From: Cyprinodon diabolis | Taxonomy: Eukaryota > Chordata > Actinopteri > Cyprinodontiformes > Cyprinodontidae | Direction: 5' to 3' | Assembly: GCA_030533445.1 (NCBI GenBank) | Contig: CM060080.1 | Coordinates: 36,718,380 to 36,782,379, forward strand | DNA: 64,000 nt | In this document: piece by piece, positions 1 to 10,900 of the stretch | How positions within the stretch are numbered: the first letter of the stretch is position 1 | Layout: each line of letters begins with the position of its first letter | The notes under the pieces: model-generated | Databases searched by the model: none | Told to the model about the DNA's origin: nothing | The model's input: the letters and a program-made list of their open reading frames with translations, nothing else | Translations under genes and position numbers: made by a program

Positions 1-865
1 AAGCTGTTGCAGTGTGAGGGCTGACGGGTCTTGTGTGCATCCCCTGATGTCTTACAGGGATGTTAAACAGTGAAAGAAGTGCCTGAGAGGAAAGCGAACT
101 CCACATTTCCTTTGGATCAATAGCGCTGTGTTTGTTAGCTCACAGAGGAAAGGTATGGGTAATTGGATGGAGCATTGTGCAGTTCAGTTGTCGCTCCCAT
201 CTTCTGATTCATTTGGAGGACATTGACTGAAGATATTTTTTTCCCTCCAAAATTTCTCCTTTGGGTTTTAAAGTTTGTGGTTAAATGGTAGAAATGAAAA
301 TAAAAATTGTTAAAGCGGTCTGTTTTCATAGTTGTATCCTGTACTCTGATTTGGCATGAATCTCCACAGACTTGCTTTCTGTAGGGCCCCCTGATTTTCA
401 CCGTGAGAAAATGAGGGCTGAATTTCCCAGATGGGATCTCAGCAGATTTGTCCATTTGGACGAGATGTAGTAGTATGTGATGTATTTTGTCCTCTGTCAA
501 ACAATGCATCTGCCAATGCTTCTAGCACTTTCTTGGATCGAAAGCTTTCTATATCTTGCGAAATATCCGCACCCCTGGCAGATTTATTTATTTTTTGGTT
601 ATTTAATTTAAACATATTTTTGATAGAAAATGTGATATTTTTACTTCGCTTTTATTTATGTTGGACACATTAGACTATTTCAACCCTGATAACAAATGAT
701 TGAAAAAGTTTTTAAACACAATAGCGATCAAATCCTTCTTATTATATGTAGCTGACCAGCTTTTGAAGGCTCCTACTGGTGTTTTATATTTAGATGCACC
801 GATCGGCTCTGATATTGACTCATTTGCTGGATTGGATATTGGTGATTGATATTAGCGATCCAATC

Positions 866-1847
866 TAGGCCTGAATGATTTTCCAAAATCAAATCGCGTT
901 TTTTTATGTTAATAATATGAATACATGCACTTATTTTTCCCAGTTTAAATTCTCATGTTTTCTTAAACATATACAAACAAATCTGTTTCATAATATTCTG
1001 ATTTATTTAAAGCACAGATTACAAATAAAGGAAACAAATGTGTGGCTTTACCTTATTAACATCTTTTTATGTTTCTTGAAACATGATACATAAACATATG
1101 GACTCCACTCCTTAAACACTGCCAGAATTTAACAGGACGGTCTATAAATAAATAAATCAAATAACCCATGAAAATAATATTAACTGATCTCCAGTGAATT
1201 GCATCACACATTCTAAAGTGCAGGAAAAGTTTAGAGAACAAATGTCTTCTTACCCTAACAACACCTGATGTTGCACAGCGTCTTTTTTTAAAAAACCCAA
1301 ATTAATTCCACACAACTGACGTACCGCTCCTGCTACGTGACGTACCGCTCCTGCTACGTGACGTACCGCTCCTGCTACGTGACGTACCGCTCCTGCTACG
1401 TGACGTACCGCTCCTGCTAAGTGACGTAGCGCTCCTGCTAAGTGACGTAGCGCTCCTGCTAAGTGACGTAGCGCTCCTGCTAAGTGACGTAGCGCTCCTG
1501 CTACGTGACGTAGCGCTCCTGCTACGTGACGTAGCGCTCCTGCTAAGTGACGTAGCGCTCCTGCTAAGTGACGTAGCACTCCTGCTAAGTGACGTACCGC
1601 TCCTGCTACGTGACGTACCGCTCCTCTTTGGTACCAGACCTTCAGTTTTGCTGGTTATTGTCGAGTCTGAGGCCATTCTTCAGCAGGTTACTTGAATACG
1701 AGAATTGAATTTCTCTCCATTCTACTTTTCAAGCAAGTCACCTCTAGTCAGGTGACCCATCAAATTAAAAACTAAAAATTAAAAACTTAAAATCTCGTTT
1801 TACTCAATTGCAAAAGTATTGAAAATGCAATTAATCATTCAGCCCTA
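866..1847. mobile_element. hAT-like element carrying a 21-bp minisatellite
   Basis: The termini taggcctgaatgatttt and (reverse) tagggctgaatgatt are inverted repeats. The flanks ATCCAATC (858-865) and ATCCTATC (1848-1855) are an 8-bp target duplication with one mismatch. There is no transposase; the interior includes the tandem array 1318-1625. Confidence 0.75.
1318..1625. repeat. 21-bp minisatellite, 14.7 copies
   Basis: The unit is gacgtaccgctcctgctacg + t. There are 14 full units plus 14 bases, with exact 21-bp period and only three variable sites: gtaCcg/gtaGcg, one gcActc, and ctaCgt/ctaAgt. Units 1-4 and 14 share one type, and 6-13 the G-type, so the array looks internally homogenised. 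Because 21 is a multiple of three, several frames stay open (for example a seven-residue RHLAGAL repeat on the minus strand), which is an artefact of the period. Confidence 0.97.
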
Positions 1848-1954
1848 ATCCTATCCAATGCTCTTTACATGGAATTGTTATTCCTTACTTTTCGCTGCTA
1901 ATTTATTGATTAATAATATAAAGTACATTTATATCTGTGTTAAATTGTTAGTTC

Positions 1955-3545
1955 TAGGAGTGTAAATGATAATTGTTTTATATCGATGCATCGATCCAAC
2001 AGCCGACGATGCATCGACACGTCCGCAAGGGTGTCGATTAGGGCTGCAACAACGAATCGATAAAATTGATAAAAATCGACTTTTAAAAGCGTTGGCAACG
2101 AATTTCATCATCGATTAGTTGTTTCGTGCGATTAATGCGTCATCCGCCGCCGCCGTCATCACATCCACTTGACTGAAACGGGGGAAGAAAAAAAATTATG
2201 GCAGAGCGAGTCAGCGCCGCAGGTGCAGTGTTGCCAACTCAGCGACTTTGTCGCTATATTTATCTGGCGACTTTTTACGGTGTCACTGGCGGCTTTTGGA
2301 GACTCTTACGTGAAAGCATGTATCGTTCCTAATCTTGTCCTCCAGCGGCAGCTGCTGCTGTGAGGCGCCTCCCCCATCACAACCCCGTTCTCTCTCTCCC
2401 GCAGGAGTCCCTCTCAGCGCTGCAGTCAGAGCCGCAGGATGTTTCAGCGTCCAGACTGCAAATGAAGCGCGCATGCGCCGGGATTGACGGCGCAAATTGA
2501 TCACAATAATTAAAATAGCCTTTATAAATAAATTAACTTGCAAATTATGAGGGCACGGCTTTTAAAGTTTAAATCTTCCGGCAAAGATAAAGTAAAGAAA
2601 ATCCTGCAATTTATGGAAGTAAAGCAGAATAAAATCCAGCAAGATCAGTAATATGTCAATTATAGATATTGCTATATATAGATATAATATAGATATTATG
2701 CCACATTCCCATGTAAATATCTGTCTTTGGAGGATGTGTTTTTTAGCACCCCTAGTTCTCTCGTTTTTATTCCAAATACAATTTATAATTTAAATCACAG
2801 GGCTATTTTTATCTCTATGGTTGAGTATTTTCTCAAGTAGCAACTTTAACTGCTATACTTTCCTGTCTTAAAAGGCAGAACTCTTCTAGTCTAAAAAAAC
2901 TAATTTGTTGAAATGGGGGGTGCTATTGTTTGAACCCCTTAGGGGCTTTTAAAAACAAAAATGTCTTTTTTTGCACTTTATGAAACAAAGTAGCCTATAT
3001 TTTGTGGATGTACAGCTACATTTCTCATTTAAGTTTGCATAGTTTTAACACAAACATTTATTTTTCATATTGCACCAGTACAGTTAATGGGCAACCTGTA
3101 CTTGTGTGCTTGTTTGTTGTGTGTAAAATGTTTATTTTGGAATAAAGAGGTCAATGTAAAAAATATTTTTTGTCCGATTCATCGAAAAAATAATCGGCCG
3201 ATTCATCAATTTTTAAAATAATCTTTTAGTTGCAGCCCTAGTGTCGATTCATGTTTTTTTCCTCCGGTTTCTTTTTATGCATTTGCTCCTGGAACAGCTT
3301 TGGTACTTCTGTTATTTGCTTTTGTTTATCAAATAAAATGCATAATAATATTACAGCTTTCATAGATTTATTTCAAATTTGAAACATTGTCTAGCCTGTA
3401 AGGTAAAAAAAAAAATAAAATTAACCAATTAATCGAATTGAATCCGTATCGTTGTGTATTCTTAAGTATTGAAAATAATCAAATCGGTGGGTCAGGAAAT
3501 TGATAGTGAATCGAATCGCCATAATGGGTGTGATTTACACCCCTA
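1955..3545. mobile_element. hAT-like element (TAGG-GTGTAAAT family), interrupted copy
   Basis: The termini taggagtgtaaat and (reverse) taggggtgtaaatcac match, with flanks GTTAGTTC (1947-1954) and GTTAATTC (3546-3553) as an 8-bp target duplication with one mismatch. It is interrupted by 2039-3240. The sub-terminal sequence (cgattcgattc, atcgatgcatcgatcc) is shared in inverted orientation with 13481-14336. Confidence 0.8.
2039..3240. mobile_element. Nested hAT-like element (TAGGGCTGCAAC ends)
   Basis: It has perfect 12-bp terminal inverted repeats TAGGGCTGCAAC and an identical 8-bp target duplication GTGTCGAT at 2031-2038 and 3241-3248. The 1202-bp interior has no recognisable transposase, so it is non-autonomous. 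It is inserted in the element 1955-3545. Confidence 0.9.
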
Positions 3546-4901
3546 GTTAATTCCCTCACATGGCGAGACATATGGTTCATTCAGCAGTTGAATCAGATTG
3601 GTATAAAATACGTGGCGATACACATTCAGCTTAGGTATCAGTATCGGATTGGATCGGGAAAAATTGGAGTACATCTCTAATGTTTTACCCTTTTATCTTT
3701 TGAGTGAAATGGTTTCCAATTGGATGGCGTCCTCGCCTTCATCTTTCTGACGCTTCTGGTTCTGAAGATTTATATTGGGCTACTCCAGTATGTTAGTGTT
3801 GCCTCCAGTCGTTAGAAACATAATTTTTAAGTGAAAGCATTAGTACTTGAACCTAAATCTGCAAGCTGTAGGAATAATTATAGACAACAGAAGATGTGGC
3901 TTATTCCCTCCTTCTTTCACTATCTTTAAGGTCAAGGTTGAACATCACAAAAAAATATTTAAGACTGCTAATTTTCCAAAACTTACTATTAGCTTTTTTA
4001 TTTGGATTGTTTTTAACTCTTTTGTTTATTTATTTTTATTTAGATTTGTGCAGTCCTTTTTTTAAAATTGTTATTAAATATGTTTTACGATCATATTGTG
4101 TTATGATACTAAAATATATTTCACCTTAATCCAGAGGTTTTAGCTGTTGCTCGCATCCTGAATACGTTTTGGGTCTGTGCCTAAACCGGTTTGTTTTGGA
4201 CTTTTTCATAGTGGGAAACTAACTGGTTAAAAATCTTACGATCCATGCCGTTTGCGGTCAAGAGTAAAGCGTAAGGGGGGGTGAGATATTGCATTGGACA
4301 GAGCTTCAGCACCAGGCAACTTACCAAATTCTGGGTATAATCTGAAAACACTCAGCCAAGACGCATGCAGGGCTAAGACCAGGCACCCTACCAAGACCGG
4401 GGCCTGTGGGGACATCCTGGTGAGAGCTAAGCGTCCAATGGGCCTGGAGCCGTGCCAGGAGCCACACACACACACATGTTTAAGCTTATACAGGCTCTCA
4501 TCCCACCCACACAAGCCTAGACCTACGCTGCATGCAAACAACACCAAACAGAAGGAGAATGAATGGAGCAAAAGACAAAGAGAGCATGAGGGTGAGGAAA
4601 TTTAAGGTTTGCAGTCTGAATTGAAGGTTTGCAGCGACAGATTTGTTTTGTGTTTAAATGTGCATCAACATCTCATTCACTCAGCCTTCCTGACTACAAT
4701 TAGGCCTTCTTTGTTTGAAATTACCCCAATTAAGTTGAACTGACATTTTCTAGATATATCGGATGGAGACTCATTAATGAAACCGTCCAAATACAGACAC
4801 CCTGCTTTGCTGAGTGTCTCTAAATTGATGGTTGACATAATGTTTTTAAAAAATATATATTTTTTTCTTTTTGTCTCCTTTTCCTTTCTCTCATGCTGCA
4901 G

Positions 4902-4969
4902 ATTATGTTTATTTTGAGAACTCGTCCAGCAACCCACTGCTGATCAGGAGGATAGAGGAGCTGAACAAG
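4902..4969 (+). CDS. mta1: mta1 exon 2 (start of BAH domain)
   Basis: The acceptor is tgctgcag and the donor aag|gtgagt. The exon begins inside an Asp codon (G from exon 1 plus AT) and reads [20 protein letters not shown] then LNK, residues 10-32. This is the near-invariant start of the MTA BAH domain, a chromatin-reading module. The preceding exon, which should encode MAANMYRVG, was not found in bases 1-4901. Confidence 0.95.
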
Positions 4970-7900
4970 GTGAGTGCTTGTCAGAGGTTGAATGTGGCTC
5001 TAAAGACACAACTGGGAATCATATTATTGATGTTAATTCAGCTAAAGTTGATTGTTCTTATCAACTAATGTTTTATTAATTAGCCACCAATTCCTTAAAA
5101 AAAAACGTTTTTCTCTCGTATTTTGACATTTGATAAAACCTTATTTTTTCCCAATGAAAAAATTGACTTGGCACATGACAACAATAAACTTTAGCCATGC
5201 CTCCACTGCTTTAGTGAAATGTTCAGGAGTTTGAAGCTTTAACTGGCTAATGTAAGCTTCCTTTTTCTGCTTGTTCCCTGTGTGAGTGTTTTACTTTTAA
5301 GTGATAATCATATCTATCCTTATGCTTTCAGTCAATCAGGTGTTGGAAAGGTGTCAGGAATCCTGTTCTGTCAAATTTTGCAATTCCATTCGCATTTTTT
5401 GTATCCCACAAATCATCCCTTATCATTATGTCAGTGAAGTTTCCAGTTTCTAATTCTTATATTTTTCTAAACTTTGGACAGTGACGTCTTAGTGCAGAGG
5501 TGTAAACTGCAAAAACCAATACAAATCACTTTAACTTTGGTACAAAATTACTTGGCTAACTGGAGAAACTCAGTTTAAATGCAAAATAACAATGAAAATA
5601 TTGACATGATTTGTAATAAGAAGTCAACAACAGGGTTCAAAACTATACGTTTATTTGGACCATGGTTGGGTTGGGAGGTTCTTTGTTAAAGTTAAACAGG
5701 CCAATACAGAAAATAGATGTTTGTTCTCTCATCCAGTACTGTGAACAGTACTTGGTTTGATGTTCCTGCAGATTGCTCTTGCAGTTATTCTGAAACCAAC
5801 CTTTTTCTCATTGATCGGTTCTTTAGTTTGTTTGTAGTTGAAGTAGGTGGCGTTACTGCTTTGTCAAAAACTGTATGTATAAGGGCTGGTGAGACTTCCC
5901 AGCGATTCTACCCTTTTAGTTCTTGTAAAGTAGGAACTTTCCAAGCTAGAACTTTATTACCGCTCTTGCTACCTTCCATAAAAGATGATATATATCATAA
6001 GATTATATAAGCATTTTGAAGAAAATTGTCCATTAACTATTTTTTGTTGAACCTGTTACTCCTTGAAGACTTAAAAGTATAATAAAAAAAAATACAACAA
6101 TCCTACCAATGAACAGCAAAAACAGTTATATAATATTAAAGGTGGGTGTAAAAAGAGGCGGATGAATCTGAGTTGAACGTTTTTGACACGGGCCTGGTTT
6201 CAGTCCCCAGTCAGCAGAGCCTCTGATGGAAAATCTGGAAGCACTTTTGTTGGATTGACACAGATCACAGCTTCATCTTTCTCCTCTGCCTGTCACTGTC
6301 GGTCTCCTCCAGTTAGGGATTTAGATTCAGGTTTAAGCATGACTGAGACATGGAAAAATACTATGAAAAGTAAGAAATTCTTAGAAATAAAACTGCATGT
6401 AATGAATAGTTTTTAATATAAATATTATATTTTACAAGTAGTTTGTGATATGAATATTTTAGATAGTCAGACATGGTCTTCTGAATTAAAGGTTACCTAG
6501 TTAATAATTCCTATGGCGATTACCTTTTTAACAGGTCTTATCTGTCCTCTATCAATGGTTAGCATGGCTAGCAATGCTACAATAGTATTAATGTATGCCT
6601 TCCTAATTGCTTATAACATTTCAGGACCCAGCATGTTCAATGATAAACAGAGGTTATATATTTGATATAAATAAAAGAAAGCAACTTTAAGCCTTCCTGT
6701 TATCTTCTGGAAGTCACCCTCTCTCTTCCTTCCCCCCAGCCTTATTAAAGCCTCTGAAAATGGCTAATTAGAGTTATCCTCTGCTCAGGAACGGCATCTA
6801 CACTGAAGATTGTTGTTGTTAAAGGGATCTGCTTTAGCTTTGGTATTGTACATTCATTAGATTAGGCGATTACTGACCCACTGGATGATGTTTAGAGCTG
6901 ATTAAATTTGCGAATTTAGTAAATAATTTGTGAAATTATACATTTTAGTTCAGCTGCAGGTTTTTCAGTGCATCTTTACCATCTAACGTGAAGCTTTTCT
7001 TGAAGTTGCCGACAAATAATAATTTAGTTTTAACATTTTTACAGCTGCACAGGGCCCATTTGGTAGGCTTCCCCATCTGTTCTCACTGAGGTTGTTTTGC
7101 CATTGGATATAAATTATTTAATGTCTAATAAAGGAGTGTGCTGTACTCATTTCTGCAGAATTATCACAGCTTCCTATTTCAGTTGAGGTTTAAAATAATC
7201 TTTAATTCTTAATGTGTTCCCTTCTTTTTGAGTTTTAATACAACCTAATTCAGCCTCAACTCCTCATAACATAAAACTATTCTTTAATCTTTCTGCTTCA
7301 CCAGGGGAATAAACGAATTAAAAAAACAAGTCTTGGTCCTCGTTTTCTTTTTAAAATTTTACTCTGTGAGTGTGTGTGTGTTCACGCGGTCATGTGTTTG
7401 TGTTCTTTGTGCGGCACCACTTGTTGCCTTGGTAACGCCAATTGTCTCTGGTTTGCAGACAGCCAATGGGAACGTGGAGGCCAAAGTGGTGTGTTTTTAC
7501 CGGCGCAGGGACATCTCCAGCACACTCATCGCTCTGGCAGACAAACACGCAAGTGAGTGACCGACCGTAACCCAACCAGCAGGCATCAACGTTTCTAAAA
7601 ATGCCTTTCTTTGCTTAACACCTTTCCTGTTATTTTCTTCACTGGTGAGGCATAACACCCCAGCACTAGGCTGTGCAGGCTTCAAATCTAAAGGTTTTTT
7701 TTATTTGATACAGACTGCAGATCTGTTTATGGAGGAAACGGTTAATGTGCAGCTCTTTATCTGCAGAAGTTGTTACCAAATGCATTTTCAGTTATCCTCA
7801 GAGTAGCCTCACCTCATGATTCCTCGCAATGGTTCGATATCATTCCAAGGGAAGGGATGGAAATTGGGGATGCAAGTAAAACTTAGAGGGAATGCTGTTT

Positions 7901-10900
7901 AGGTTTATGGACAATCAAGCAGCAGGATGCACAAAAAAAAAAAAAATCATCTGTGAGAAACTACTTTGCTGCATCTCAGTGCAACTGAAATGAGCCGTTG
8001 CCTACAGGACGATGCTTGACAAGAATAGTGAATGTAAAAAAGCAAAGAGAAAAACACAGCTCACCCTGAGTTTAGAGACACTTCATGTTGAGCTCTGTCT
8101 GTCCTCTACTCTTACTTTTATAGTTCCCTGATCTGCACTGAATATTTTAATTAGTTTGGTCAGGTAGCCAGTAGGCGTTGATAGAGTTTGAGCATTTGCA
8201 GTAGTATTGTTGTGGAAGATAAATCCATTCTATTGTCACTGCGATGCTTCAAATTCTCTGATCTTCACCACTGGTTAGAATCCATCGCTGCTACCTTGTA
8301 TTTACTGTAGTGAAACAGAAATATCTTCATTTAGAGAATTGAAGAGTTATTGCAAATATTTGCTTTTATTATGGATGCAAGTTATAGATAAATACCCCAT
8401 TTACACTACCCTTGAAAAACCGTGCCGAGACCGGTCCGAGCTCAGTAACTGAGATAACTTATCGTGTGTAAATGGAAAGCAAACTGAACTGAACCAAGCT
8501 AGACACAACCGGACCGAGCTAACTGCAGACCAGTTCCAGAGGTGGGCTCAGCTCGGTTTTTCCTTGGCTCGGTTCTCTGATAACAAGAGCGCATGAGCAG
8601 AACGCGTCATCTCCGTCTGGCCGCACATCCCGATTTACACTCCATTCCAGTAGTTGGCGGTAATGCCCCTACGGAAGTTTCTTTCCAACCAACACAAAAC
8701 AGAAGAAGAAGAACAACTATAAATAACAATCAAAATCTTCTCCACGCAACATTTTAAATGTTGGCAATTTAAATAATAACACCGAAGTACAGCAATAATA
8801 ATCAAGCATAACTTTCTGAATGTGACGGGCGCCGCCATTTTGATTTGCTTGATTCCCTCCTTTTTTGTCTTCTTCTTCTTGTGTTTTATGACGGTTGGCA
8901 AACAACTTTTGGTGCATTACCGCCACCAACTGCTTGATTTCCTCCTTCAATACTGGCAGTAATACCGCAGATTGTCACTAGGAGGCGAGGAGTCTAGGAA
9001 CCGAGATAGCGTGATGTGTAAACGGTCGTCAGATCCGAGCTTGGACCGGTCTCGACTCGACATGGATCAGTTTTTCAAGGGTAGTGCAAATGCTGTATAA
9101 GTTAATGGTCTTATCAACCAGTTTACAATAAATTGATATGCTGCCAATCTCTTTAAAATCAATTTAGCTTTTTTTTCTTTCCATCACACAAAGGGCAATA
9201 TATATATATTTTTTTACAATATGCTAAGTAAAAAAAAAAAAAGTGTTTTCTATTTAAACAATTGTTTATGCTGTATTAAATGCTAACTTAATGGCCTAAA
9301 AAGGTGTTTTTTCTCAAACATTATTAAAATTAGACATATTTATAATTTATAGCAAACCGGGAACCTATTTGATTACTAAGTTTAAAAATGTTTATTCCTG
9401 TGGAGTGAGACACTGATGGGTTGGGGCTTATTTTACATATGGGGGTAGCTGCTGCTTGCTGATTACTTTACTTCCTGGCATTGTTTCAAGCATTCAGCTG
9501 AATATATGGCAACTCCTAAACTGCCTTTAGCGTTTATAGGTTTTTAAGTAATGAATAGAAATGCCACCTGATCACCAAAACCTTTAAGTGTTTACCAGAA
9601 TCTGCATGAAGATAAACTATTTACACTATTAAATGATTTTTAAAGGTAGAATAAAGCAAAGTAAAGTTAACTTAGTGCATTTAACTTGTAGTAATTACAG
9701 GCTACTTGCCTTATTAATTCAAACACGAGTCTGTTTTTGATCAGTTTTCCCTCTATTTTTATTAGAATATATTCAGACTTTCACATTTTGTGCTCATTTC
9801 AGGTCCCTTTGAATTTATGAAGGACGAGGTTTTGTCATTATGTAAAACCCAAAAGAATAACATAAAAAAACAATTACCGTATTTTCACGACCATAAGGCG
9901 CACCGTACTAAAAGGCGCAGTCTCAGTTATGTGTGCCATTTCTGTATTTAACACACACATAAGGCGCACCGGACTATAGGGCACGTTTTTTATATACAGG
10001 TACATGCCCTCTACTACCTTTAATACCTCTACTGCGTATTTAAAAATACAGCGGGGGCAAAACTGAGTATGACTGTGCTTTATTCATGCATTTATTACAA
10101 AGTATTAATCAAACCTGGGAGCTGGCGGTGAGACAGACACATCGCAGATGACAGAGCACTCTGATCACTCCTAAATTAACTTAAAATCCTGAAACCTGCC
10201 GACGGAATATGTTCGCTTTTATTGCCGGTATCCTGGTGCCTGCAGTTTAAATTATTTAGATGAAAAACACCTGCCAGCCACCGCGGTGAACCCGGAGGCT
10301 GCTCGGCCTAGAGGCTGCTGTTGAAGGGATTTCTACTGTCAGCGCACCGCTGGTATGTGGGGGTCTGAGCGCCTCCGACAGAAATAGTATAGGCAGGATA
10401 ATAATCTGGATGAACTGACTGCAATTATTAAGTTTTCAGGTGGACTTTCTCACTTAAAAACATATTAAAACTACTTTATTCCCACTGATCACAGCATATA
10501 TAGCTGCAAGATTTAGATTATTTAGATGAAAAAACACCTGCCAGCCGCCGCGGTGAACCCGGAGGAGACCGGGCCCAGAGGCTGCTGTTGAATTAAGTTT
10601 TCAGGTAGAAAAATAGAGCGGGAGCAAAACTGAGTATGATTGTGCTTTATTCAAGTATTTATTACAAAGTATTAATCAAACCCATCAAAGTCATCATCCT
10701 CTGTTTCTGAATTAAACAGCTGCGCTAAATCAGACATGACAATTTCCCCTTCTTCGCTGTCAAAGTCACTTTCCGTGCCGGGCGGCTCCTCAGAAATAAT
10801 GCCGGCTTTTGCGAAAGCTTGAACAACAGAGCCAGCAGACATGTTAGTCCAAGCATCTACAATCCATCCCCTAACGGTGGCGTAACTTGCCCGGCGCTGC

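Larger units (their letters stand above)
788..3680. mobile_element. Outer hAT-like MITE interrupted by two other hAT elements
   Basis: The ends atttagatgcaccgatc and (reverse) ttagagatgtactccaat are imperfect inverted repeats. The flanks TGTTTTAT (780-787) and TGTTTTAC (3681-3688) look like an 8-bp target duplication with one mismatch. Removing the nested elements 866-1847 and 1955-3545 leaves roughly 300 bp, a usual size for a non-autonomous hAT element. Confidence 0.6.
1..4901 (+). other. Intron 1 of mta1 (3' part)
   Basis: No exon encoding MAANMYRVG was found, so this is taken as the end of intron 1. Bases 1-787 show nothing recognisable. 788-3680 is a stack of nested hAT-like elements. 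3681-4901 has no recognised element; 4250-4610 is a GC-richer stretch, possibly an unclassified repeat. Confidence 0.6.

Noticed and set aside
1318..1625. CRISPR-like array
   Set aside because: Units are directly adjacent with no spacers, and the genome is a vertebrate one.
1250..1676. Repeat proteins in two minus-strand frames across the minisatellite (RHLAGAL and SRSAT repeats)
   Set aside because: The 21-bp period keeps several frames open at once. There is no promoter, splice or family support, and the array lies inside a non-coding hAT element.
4236..4605. Overlapping ORFs on both strands upstream of exon 2, considered as exon 1 of mta1
   Set aside because: Neither contains the MYRVG start expected of MTA proteins, and no donor in the right phase follows.
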